This document shows, piece by piece, positions 57,255 to 64,000 of a stretch of 64,000 nt of DNA. The stretch spans positions 553,055 through 617,054 of the forward strand of contig NZ_HG964936.1 of NCBI RefSeq assembly GCF_000613245.1, read 5' to 3'. A program made the translations under genes and the position numbers. The notes under the pieces were generated by a model that saw nothing but the letters and a program-made list of their open reading frames with translations, searched no databases and was not told the DNA's origin. The stretch's first letter is position 1. Every line of letters starts with the position of its first letter. The DNA is from Mycobacterium asiaticum DSM 44297 (lineage in GTDB: Bacteria > Actinomycetota > Actinomycetes > Mycobacteriales > Mycobacteriaceae).

Positions 57255-58187
57255 ATGAGCCATCAGGCCCCGCCGCCCGCCCCGCCCGCGCCGCCACAGA
57301 GTCAGCCGGCCGGGCCACCGAAGCAGCCGTCACGAGCGCGGCGGTTGCTGGTGGATCTCGGTGTGGTCCTAGCCGTCGTGGCCGTGTACGTGATCTCGTT
57401 GGTCGGTGTCCATCTTCTGGCGTCGTCCGGGGAATCGCTGCCGGAGCCGGACTTGGGCACCACCGACGACACCGTCGTGCAGGTGAAGGTCGAGGAACTG
57501 GACACCGTCAACAATCGGTTGAAGGTGAGTGTGCTTGTCATTCCCGAGGATTCGAAGTTCGACAAGAAGTTTCACACCCTGACCCAGGACCTGGCCGTGC
57601 GCATGTACCCCGAGAACGACCTGGGCGACCTGCAGTACCCGGTGGGGAAGTCACCGGCGCAGGTAAGCACCTACCTCGATGCGCAGGGTGATCCCGCGAA
57701 CTGGCCGTTCGACTCGTACAGCACCGGCACCATCCAGGCGCAGGTGTTTGCCGGGACCGGCGACAACCGCACCGTGGAAGACGCCCGTGTCGAGGTGATC
57801 GGCGAGGTGGGCGGCTGGGATGTGAGCGTCCGGCGGGTCGGTGAATCGACGCAGAGCTCGCCACGGCCCGATGACGTCATCATCACCTTGCACCGATCCA
57901 AGAGCACGCTGATCTTCGACCTGGGCATCGTTTTGGTGCTCATCTCGCTGCCCGCGCTGGCGCTGTGGGTGTCCATCCCAATGGTGTTGGGCAAGAAGAA
58001 GTTCCTGCCGCCGTTCGTGTCCTGGTTCGCCGCCATGCTGTTCGCGGTGGTCCCGCTGCGAAATATCTTCCCGGGCAAGCCGCCGGAAGGTTCCTGGGTG
58101 GATCAGGCCATCACGTTGTGGGTGCTGCTTGCCCTGATCGTGGCAATGACGTTGTTCATCGTGGCGTACCGAAAACAGTCGGACTGA
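57255..58187 (+). CDS. DUF4436 membrane protein, copy 1
   Basis: 310 aa. A Pro-rich N-terminus (about 1-28) is followed by one membrane segment (about 31-55), a periplasmic beta-rich domain (about 60-215, with NDLGDLQYPVGKSPAQVSTYLDAQGDPANWPFDSY) and three C-terminal membrane segments (about 220-305). The segment KKFLPPFVSWFAAMLFAVVPLRNIFPGKPPEGSWVDQ is the family hallmark. It is the counterpart of Rv0713. Function is unknown. Three more copies lie downstream. Confidence 0.88.
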   Translation: MSHQAPPPAPPAPPQSQPAGPPKQPSRARRLLVDLGVVLAVVAVYVISLVGVHLLASSGESLPEPDLGTTDDTVVQVKVEELDTVNNRLKVSVLVIPEDSKFDKKFHTLTQDLAVRMYPENDLGDLQYPVGKSPAQVSTYLDAQGDPANWPFDSYSTGTIQAQVFAGTGDNRTVEDARVEVIGEVGGWDVSVRRVGESTQSSPRPDDVIITLHRSKSTLIFDLGIVLVLISLPALALWVSIPMVLGKKKFLPPFVSWFAAMLFAVVPLRNIFPGKPPEGSWVDQAITLWVLLALIVAMTLFIVAYRKQSD

Positions 58188-58213
58188 GGGTCAACCCTCG
58201 TCGATCGGAGCGT

Positions 58214-59347
58214 TCACTCCGCCTGCACGGAGCCGCCGACGGCGCTGATCGCGTCGACGGCTTCGGACACGCGCGCCTGGAACTGAGGCGATAGCGGAAT
58301 GTAGCCGACCCTGTTCAGGTCCACCTGGCCGGGGCCGATCGCCGCCTGCAGGAACGCTTTGACTGCGTTGGCGACGTCGGCCGTGGGGTATCGGGAGCAG
58401 ACGATCTCATAGGTGGCCAACACGATCGGGTAGACGTCGGGTTGAGCAGGGTTGTAGAACGACGAGATGTCGAGTACCAGGTCGTTGCCTTGGCCGACGA
58501 TCTTGGCGCCCCTGATCGTCTTGCCTACGGTGTCGGTACCGATCCGCACCGGGCGCAGCGACCTGCGGCTGGCGGGGGTTTTGATCTCGGCGGCGAAGAG
58601 CCCCTGTTTGAGTGCGAAGGACAGTTCGTTGTAACTGATCGCTCCCTCGGTGGCTTTAACCATCGCTGCCGTGCCGTCGTTGCCCGCAGCGCCGACCCCG
58701 ACGCCGCCGCTGAATGCCTTGCCGGCACCTGCTGTCCACGCCCCGGCGGACGCGGCTTGCAAGTACGACTGGAAGTTGTAGGTTGTGCCGGACGCGTCGC
58801 TGCGATAGACGACGCGAATCTCTTCTGCCGGCATGGATGCGTTCAGCGCGGTCAGGGCGGGGTCATCCCAGCGGGTAATGGTGCCGTTGAAGATCTTGGC
58901 GAGGGTGGGCCCGTCGAGCACCAGGGAATCGACCTTGGCGAGGTTGTAGGTGATCGCCATCGGGCCGAACACCACGGGCAGGTTCCAGGCGTCGGCGCCG
59001 CCGCACCGCTGCTTGGCCGCGGCGTACTGGTCGCTCGACAGCGGTGTGTCCGACCCTGCGAAATCGGTTTCCCCGGACAAGAATTCGTTGATGCCCGCAC
59101 CCGACCCGTTGGCGTCGTATCTGAGAGTCTGTTTGCCGCAGGCCGTGTGGTAGGCATCGATGAACCGCAACATCGCGTAGGTTTGCGCGGTCGAGCCGCT
59201 GGCGACCAAGGTCTGTTTACCACCGCAGTCCACCTTCGCTCCACTGACATACGGCAGGTTGGCGTGGGCGGCGCTGCTGCATCCCGAGAGCGCCATCGCA
59301 CCCGCGGCCAGCAAGTTCATCGCGGCGCTCGGTCGTTTGCGCTTCAT
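58214..59347 (-). CDS. pstS: Phosphate-binding lipoprotein PstS
   Basis: 377 aa from ATG 59347 (SD GGGAGA). The N-terminus [23 protein letters not shown] is a lipoprotein signal with lipobox LSGC. Phosphate-binding segments are [36 protein letters not shown] and [11 protein letters not shown]. It resembles PstS3 of M. tuberculosis closely ([36 protein letters not shown]). No pstC, pstA or pstB gene is near, so it must work with a permease elsewhere. It sits in opposite orientation inside the DUF4436 array. Confidence 0.92.
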   Translation of the reverse strand: MKRKRPSAAMNLLAAGAMALSGCSSAAHANLPYVSGAKVDCGGKQTLVASGSTAQTYAMLRFIDAYHTACGKQTLRYDANGSGAGINEFLSGETDFAGSDTPLSSDQYAAAKQRCGGADAWNLPVVFGPMAITYNLAKVDSLVLDGPTLAKIFNGTITRWDDPALTALNASMPAEEIRVVYRSDASGTTYNFQSYLQAASAGAWTAGAGKAFSGGVGVGAAGNDGTAAMVKATEGAISYNELSFALKQGLFAAEIKTPASRRSLRPVRIGTDTVGKTIRGAKIVGQGNDLVLDISSFYNPAQPDVYPIVLATYEIVCSRYPTADVANAVKAFLQAAIGPGQVDLNRVGYIPLSPQFQARVSEAVDAISAVGGSVQAE

Positions 59348-59889
59348 GTCTGGTTCTCCCTTGAGAATGGTGGCAGCGGAAGGCGACGCGGTGCTGCCGG
59401 GCCGAAACTCGGCCTCCGGCGGGCGCGGTGATTCGTCACGCCGGGGCCGGCGCCGATGGCGAGCGGTGGACCGCGGCATGCTCGAAAGATGTACAACCGG
59501 CTCCGATACATGTTGATACTTACCGCCATTGGAATCAGTTGACAAGGAAACATCAGATGAACCGGCATTCGGTACCGGACGAATGCCTGGTCGTCACGGT
59601 TTCGGTCTCGAAACTATCTGGCACGCAACGACTTCGATGCTTCGGCTGCCGCTCATGGCCGGGTTGCCCCGCGTTGTCAGTCTTGCTTCTGGATAGCTAG
59701 ACGACCGTCGGATTACCGCGAGATGTACTGATAGTGAACGAAATTACACGTGGCGTGAGGATGCAATTGGTTTGCTAGCATCGAGATCCATGTTGTCCGG
59801 ATCAGCCGGGTGGCGCCCGCGACTCGTGGGTGGAGGTGGCCAGTGACCCTTGAAGCGCCGCCTCATGCGCCGCGGATGATCGCCAGACG
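59348..59889 (+). other. Intergenic region between pstS and DUF4436 copy 2
   Basis: About 540 bp, lower in GC than the surroundings. It must hold the divergent promoters. An 8-bp stem GGCATTCG/CGAATGCC is at 59564-59587. A 47-codon frame (59557-59700, SD-like AAGGA) has a weak coding look and is not called. Near the right end lies the leaderless-type box at 59772-59792. No PhoB/RegX3 box could be recognised with confidence. Confidence 0.5.
59772..59792 (+). promoter_or_regulatory. DUF4436 start box, copy A
   Basis: TTGCTAGCATCGAGATCC is followed directly by ATG (59790). The same 18-nt spacing occurs in the boxes before copies 3 and 4. TAGCAT fits a -10 element 7 nt before an ATG. The ATG opens only an 18-codon frame and is out of frame with the DUF4436 gene at 59890. 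Confidence 0.5.
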
Positions 59890-60813
59890 GTGGCGGACAC
59901 GCCATCCACGCAGAAGAAGGAAGCGACCAAGAAAGAGCCGAGCCGATCGCGCATTTTGATCGGCATGATCATTCTGATGGTTGTCGTCATCGCTTATGCG
60001 TTGTCGCTGGTCGGCGTCCATATCCTGCAAAGATCAGAGGGGCCGCTGCCGCCGCTGGACCTGAGCCAGGGTGGCGGTGACGCCACGATTGTGCAGTTGC
60101 GCCTAGAGGAGCTGAAGCCGGTTGCCAACCGTCTCACGGTCAATGTGCTTGTGTATCCGGCAATTTCGGCGTACGACAACCGCTTCGATGTGTTGGGCAC
60201 CGACGTTGCGGTGCGCCTGTATCCGCCGAGCGATCTGGGGGACTTGCATTACCCGAAGGGAAAGGCGCCAGCCCAACTCACCAGCACCGTCGAGGCGCAC
60301 GGCGACCCCGGCAACTGGCCCTTCGACACCTACCGCACCGAGGCGATTTCGGCCGACGCTTTCGTTGGTTCTGGCGACGGCCTCAAGAAGGTGCCGGCCC
60401 GTGTGGAGATCACCGGATCGTTGGACGGCTGGGACGTCACCGTCAACCGTGTTCACGACACCGCTGCATTGCCGACCTCACGATCCATGGACAACGGGAA
60501 CGTGGTCATCACCTTCAAGAGGGCGAAGGGCCCCCTTATTTTCGATCTCGGCATCTGCCTGGTGCTCATCGCGTTGCCCACCTTGGCGCTGTTGGTTGCC
60601 GTTCCGATGGCATTGGGCCGACGAAAGTTCCTGCCGCCGTTCGCAACGTGGTACGCCGCCAACCTGTTTGCCATCGTCCCGTTGCGCAACATATTGCCGG
60701 GCGCCCCACCGCCCGGCTCGTGGATCGACCAGGCAATCGTGCAGTGGGTCTTGATCGCGTTGGTGACGGCGATGAGCCTGTACATCTTCGCCTGGGTTCG
60801 GCAAGGCGACTGA
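59890..60813 (+). CDS. DUF4436 membrane protein, copy 2
   Basis: 307 aa from GTG 59890; the SD is weak, and the frame is open only from 59854. One N-terminal membrane segment (about 22-46), the external domain (about 50-210 with SDLGDLHYPKGKAPAQLTSTVEAHGDPGNWPFDTY) and three C-terminal membrane segments are present, with the RRKFLPPFATWYAANLFAIVPLRNILPGAPPPGSWIDQ hallmark. It differs from copy 1 in its Lys-rich N-terminus (STQKKEATKKEPSRSR). Function is unknown. Confidence 0.86.
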   Translation: MADTPSTQKKEATKKEPSRSRILIGMIILMVVVIAYALSLVGVHILQRSEGPLPPLDLSQGGGDATIVQLRLEELKPVANRLTVNVLVYPAISAYDNRFDVLGTDVAVRLYPPSDLGDLHYPKGKAPAQLTSTVEAHGDPGNWPFDTYRTEAISADAFVGSGDGLKKVPARVEITGSLDGWDVTVNRVHDTAALPTSRSMDNGNVVITFKRAKGPLIFDLGICLVLIALPTLALLVAVPMALGRRKFLPPFATWYAANLFAIVPLRNILPGAPPPGSWIDQAIVQWVLIALVTAMSLYIFAWVRQGD

Positions 60814-60841
60814 TCGCCAGCGGGCTGTCTTTGTACCGGCC

Positions 60842-60864
60842 GATTGCTACCATCTGACTCCGTG
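60842..60864 (+). promoter_or_regulatory. DUF4436 start box, copy B (leaderless promoter)
   Basis: GATTGCTACCATCTGACTCC is followed directly by GTG 60862. It matches the box before copy 4 at 17 of 20 positions. TACCAT is a plausible -10 element 7 nt before the GTG, which fits a leaderless transcript as is common in mycobacteria. Confidence 0.6.
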
Positions 60865-61770
60865 TCATCGCCCGAGGCCGCGCCGCCGGTGCACGAGCCG
60901 GGGCCGCCCGAACACAAGCACATGTCGGTGCGCAAGCACCTGGTGCTGGACACGTCGATCATCGTCGGAGTATCGGTGCTCTGGCTTATCGGAGTGCTCA
61001 GCTACAAGTGGCTGGCACCGCATCCGCTGCCGAAGGTAGACCTGGGCACCACCGACGACCCGTTGGTCGTGGTGCACGTCGAGAAACTCAACGCCACCGA
61101 GCAACTGCTCACCGTGAAGGTGTTACTCCGCCCGGACGAATCCATCATCAATCGACGACTCAACCGCCTCACCGCCGAATCGGCGGTCCGCTTCGTCTCG
61201 CAGAACGACATGGCCGAATTGCAGTACCACACCGGCAAAGCCCCGGAGTGGGTGTCGACCACCATCGACGCCCGCGGCAAGGCCACCGAATGGCCGCTGG
61301 ATGAATACGTCACCGACCCGATTCAGGCCGAATGGCTTGTCGGCGCCGCCGACACCAGCCACTACGAACCGGCCCGAGTAGAGGTGGAAGGGGTGGTCGA
61401 CGGATTCGATATTCACCTGGAGCGGGTTGCCAGCTCCGACCCGAAAGCGCCCGCCGCCATCATCATCAAGCTGAAGCGGACCAAAGCGCAGCAATTCTTC
61501 GACATCGGAATCTGTTTGGTGCTGATCACGTTGCCGGCGCTGGCGCTGTTTGTGGCCATTCAGATGGTGACCAGGCGGCGACCGTTCCTGCCGCCGTTCG
61601 GCACCTGGTATGCGGCGATGCTGTTCGCCGTGGTGCCGTTGCGCAACTTCCTGCCCGGATCCCCGCCGACCGGCGCGTGGATCGACCAGGGGCTGGTGAT
61701 CTGGGTGCTGTTGGGCCTGGCTACCGCAATGGTCATCTACATCATTGCCTGGTACCGCGACCGGGCGTAA
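60862..61770 (+). CDS. DUF4436 membrane protein, copy 3
   Basis: 302 aa from GTG 60862, directly after the conserved box. Membrane segments lie at about 30-50 and three near the C-terminus (about 210-300). The external domain has QNDMAELQYHTGKAPEWVSTTIDARGKATEWPLDEY, and the hallmark is RRPFLPPFGTWYAAMLFAVVPLRNFLPGSPPTGAWIDQ. Same predicted topology as copies 1 and 2, with clear sequence divergence. Function is unknown. Confidence 0.87.
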   Translation: MSSPEAAPPVHEPGPPEHKHMSVRKHLVLDTSIIVGVSVLWLIGVLSYKWLAPHPLPKVDLGTTDDPLVVVHVEKLNATEQLLTVKVLLRPDESIINRRLNRLTAESAVRFVSQNDMAELQYHTGKAPEWVSTTIDARGKATEWPLDEYVTDPIQAEWLVGAADTSHYEPARVEVEGVVDGFDIHLERVASSDPKAPAAIIIKLKRTKAQQFFDIGICLVLITLPALALFVAIQMVTRRRPFLPPFGTWYAAMLFAVVPLRNFLPGSPPTGAWIDQGLVIWVLLGLATAMVIYIIAWYRDRA

Positions 61771-61890
61771 CTGACAGCAAACTGATTCAGAGCGCCCGGC
61801 GGCGTCCCGCTCTTCGTCGTGTTAACGCAGATGACTTCGTTTGTTACGAGCACGTTCCGCCTTTCCTCAGAAAATGCTAGCAAACTCATA

Positions 61891-61913
61891 GATTGCTAAT
61901 ATCTGGCTCCGTG
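61891..61913 (+). promoter_or_regulatory. DUF4436 start box, copy C (leaderless promoter)
   Basis: GATTGCTAATATCTGGCTCC is followed directly by GTG 61911. TAATAT is a good -10 element 7 nt before the GTG. No SD is present, which supports a leaderless start. Confidence 0.6.
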
Positions 61914-62850
61914 ACGGTTCATCGGAACTTGGCCATTGCGCCGCCGGTCCGGACGCGGCCGGCCCGTTCCGAGCCGGCGTCGGAACACAGACGGAACCGT
62001 CGGAACCTCGTGATCGACCTTTCTGTCGTCCTGGGTGTCGCCGTCGTCTACCTGCTGTCGCTGTTCGGCTATCACTGGCTGGCCACCGCGCCCGGCCCAC
62101 TTCCCGACCCGGACCTGAGCACCGCCGACAACAGCGTCGTCCTGGTGCGCCTCGAGCAGCTGCACCCCGTCGAGCACCGGCTCGACGTGAAGGTGCTGGT
62201 GATGCCGGACAGTTCGATGATCGACAACCGACTCGACGTCTTGACCACGGAAGCATCGGTGCGTTTCGACCCCGACAACGACCTCGGGGGATCTGCAGTA
62301 TCCGAAAGGAAAGGCGCCCGCGCAGGTCGCGACGACGATCCAGGCGCACGGCAATCCCGGGGACTGGCCGTTCGACACCTACCGGACCGACACCATCCAG
62401 GCCGACGTCCTCTTCGGCACGGATGAGGGCCGGCAACCCCGGCACGCCCGAGTAGAGGTGACCGGATTACTGGAGGGCTGGGATGTCTCGGCCACCCGGG
62501 TCGGGCGCGCGGGACAGGACCCGAATCGCCCCGACGACGTCGTCATCACGCTGCAGCGGGCCAAGGGACCGCTGGTATTCGACCTGGGTATCTGCCTCGT
62601 TCTGGTCGCGCTGCCCACCCTGGCGTTGTTCGTCGCGATCCAGATGTTCACCGGCCGGCGCAAATTCCTGCCGCCGTTCTCCACCTGGTACGCAGCCATG
62701 CTGTTTGCCGTGGTGCCGTTGCGCAATATCCTGCCCGGCTCACCGCCGGCCGGCTCGTGGGTTGATCAGGCCGTGGTGATATGGGTATTGATAGGGCTGG
62801 CCACGGCGCTGGTGCTGTACGTCATGGCCTGGCACCGGCAGGGCGACTGA
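61911..62850 (+). pseudogene. DUF4436 membrane protein, copy 4, frameshifted
   Basis: The frame runs from GTG 61911 through the N-terminal membrane segment and the external domain to NDLG near 62288, then shifts. The other copies read NDLGDLQYPxGKAPAQV; here one extra G in the run GGGGG at 62286-62290 turns this into NDLGGSAVSERKG. In the +1-corrected frame the text continues as DLQYPKGKAPAQVATTIQAHGNPGDWPFDTY to the intact C-terminal domain ending at 62850 (312 aa in all). Only this one base is wrong, so it may be a recent lesion, a phase-variable G-run or a sequencing error. Confidence 0.85.
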
Positions 62851-62869
62851 CGGCCCCACGATTGCCAAT

Positions 62870-62898
62870 TTGGCGCTGAGCTGGCTGTCACCTAGACT
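62870..62898 (+). promoter_or_regulatory. Predicted promoter of the spc operon
   Basis: TTGGCG at 62870-62875, a 17-bp spacer and TAGACT at 62893-62898. The -10 lies inside the small palindrome CTAGACTCTAG (62892-62902). It leaves a leader of about 165 nt before rplN, in which I see no gene. Confidence 0.65.
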
Positions 62899-63067
62899 CT
62901 AGGGGTTGCCTTGGGCAGACCTCGGCTGGTTCGCCGGCCCTGCGTGCCCTTCGGGAACGAATGCTTTTCAAGACCGCGCACGGCCAGTGCTGCCGTCGGT
63001 TGTGCCCATTTGGGGGTGCACCGCCTGTTCTCTTGCCGCGCACAAGTCAACCAGGTCAGGAGATCTA

Positions 63068-63436
63068 GTGATTCAGCAGGAATCGCGGCTCAAGGTCGCC
63101 GACAACACCGGCGCCAAGGAGATCTTGTGCATCCGGGTGCTCGGTGGTTCGTCGCGCAGGTACGCCGGCATCGGCGACGTCATCGTGGCCACGGTCAAGG
63201 ACGCGATCCCGGGCGGCAACGTCAAGCGGGGCGACGTCGTGAAGGCCGTCGTGGTGCGCACCGTCAAGGAACGTCGGCGGCCCGACGGCAGCTACATCAA
63301 GTTCGACGAGAACGCCGCGGTGATCATCAAGCCCGACAACGACCCGCGCGGCACACGCATCTTCGGGCCGGTCGGCCGCGAGTTGCGGGAGAAGAAGTTC
63401 ATGAAGATCATCTCGCTGGCCCCGGAGGTGTTGTAG
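63068..63436 (+). CDS. rplN: 50S ribosomal protein L14
   Basis: 122 aa from GTG 63068, the standard length; earlier in-frame starts are rejected because L14 begins [27 protein letters not shown]14 contacts the 30S subunit at bridge B8 and binds RsfS. It opens the spc operon, which here is separated from the S10 operon by about 12 kb. Confidence 0.97.
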   Translation: MIQQESRLKVADNTGAKEILCIRVLGGSSRRYAGIGDVIVATVKDAIPGGNVKRGDVVKAVVVRTVKERRRPDGSYIKFDENAAVIIKPDNDPRGTRIFGPVGRELREKKFMKIISLAPEVL

Positions 63437-63754
63437 ATGAAGGTCCACAAAGGCGACACCGTGCTGGTCATCGCCGGCAAGGACAAGGGCGCCAAGGGCA
63501 AGGTCATTGCGGCCTACCCCGACCGCAACCGGGTGCTCGTTGAGGGCGTCAACCGCATCAAGAAGCACACCGCCGTGTCGACGAATCAGCGTGGCGCCCG
63601 CTCCGGTGGCATCGTCACCCAGGAAGCGCCGATCCACGTCTCCAACGTGATGGTCGTTGATTCCGACGGCAAGCCCACTCGCGTCGGCTACCGCGTCGAC
63701 GAGGAGACCGGCAAGCGGGTCCGTATCTCCAAGCGCAACGGCAAGGACATCTGA
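63437..63754 (+). CDS. rplX: 50S ribosomal protein L24
   Basis: 105 aa, starting directly after the rplN stop. L24 is an early 50S assembly initiator. The KOW motif [43 protein letters not shown] is intact. It overlaps the rplE start (TGATG). Confidence 0.97.
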   Translation: MKVHKGDTVLVIAGKDKGAKGKVIAAYPDRNRVLVEGVNRIKKHTAVSTNQRGARSGGIVTQEAPIHVSNVMVVDSDGKPTRVGYRVDEETGKRVRISKRNGKDI

Positions 63755-64000
63755 TGACCACTGCAGAGAAAACTCAGCCGCGCCTGAAGGCGCGCTACCG
63801 CAACGAGATTCGCGACGCGCTGCACAAGCAGTTCAACTACCGCAACGTGATGCAGATCCCGACGGTGACCAAGGTCGTGGTCAACATGGGTGTCGGTGAG
63901 GCCGCTCGCGACGCGAAGTTGATCAACGGCGCAGTCAACGACCTGGCGCTGATCACCGGGCAACGTCCCGAGATTCGCAAGGCGCGAAAGTCCATCGCGC
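63754..64000 (+). CDS. rplE: 50S ribosomal protein L5 (partial)
   Basis: The first 82 codons lie in the window; the gene leaves at the right edge. L5 binds 5S rRNA in the central protuberance. The segment [50 protein letters not shown] is typical. Confidence 0.97.
   Translation, partial: MTTAEKTQPRLKARYRNEIRDALHKQFNYRNVMQIPTVTKVVVNMGVGEAARDAKLINGAVNDLALITGQRPEIRKARKSIA

Noticed and set aside
59557..59700. 47-codon frame in the pstS-DUF4436 gap
   Set aside because: It has an SD-like AAGGA, but composition is not convincing and there is no context to support a gene.

Overview
The window is chromosomal DNA from a slow-growing Mycobacterium. The evidence is high GC, a PE_PGRS gene, a second PE-domain gene, a complete mycofactocin cluster, and gene order that follows M. 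tuberculosis H37Rv from about Rv0650 to Rv0716 (order compared from memory). PE_PGRS genes point to the lineage that contains M. tuberculosis, M. kansasii and M. marinum; the species is not identified.

Layout. 1-6.4 kb: end of a ROK sugar kinase, a PE_PGRS gene, rplJ-rplL with leader and terminator, a TetR gene divergent from a carotenoid oxygenase, and the Mce-associated ATPase mkl. 6.4-14.5 kb: rpoB-rpoC. 14.5-23.3 kb: neutral ceramidase, endonuclease IV, a fadE8-echA4-PaaX-echA5 acyl-CoA cluster, two DUF3060 envelope proteins and a TetR gene. 23.3-28.1 kb: the str operon rpsL-rpsG-fusA-tuf. 28.2-41.5 kb: a SHOCT membrane protein, a mycofactocin-type SDR and an FAD reductase behind a KstR-like box, an ECF sigma factor coupled to a triple-VOC protein, a DUF2332 protein, and mftR plus mftABCDEFG. 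41.5-45 kb: a PE gene, an MFS pump divergent from a TetR gene, and a small unknown gene. 45.2-51.1 kb: the S10 operon rpsJ to rpsQ. 51.1-62.9 kb: an accessory block holding a TetR/MpaB-oxygenase pair around a 41-bp operator, a sulfatase with its formylglycine-generating enzyme, and four DUF4436 membrane-protein genes (one frameshifted) with an orphan pstS among them. 62.9 kb to the end: the spc operon starts (rplN, rplX, rplE partial).

How it works together. Most of the window is transcription and translation machinery under strong promoters; three of these share the -10 hexamer TATTGT. Four highly similar GC-rich terminator hairpins close rplL, rpoC, tuf and rpsQ. Between these operons sit lipid and redox genes. 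The mft genes make mycofactocin, the likely cofactor of the upstream SDR, and the KstR-like box suggests a link to sterol metabolism. FGE is expected to activate the sulfatase next to it.

The most unusual features are the DUF4436 expansion with a conserved, apparently leaderless start box and a G-run frameshift; the symmetric operator at 51.71 kb; three back-to-back hairpins at 29.1 kb; and a TetR gene with no canonical start codon at 43.96 kb. Relative to H37Rv as I recall it, the mmpL5-mmpS5-Rv0678, lpqP and Rv0656c-Rv0666 segments are missing here.
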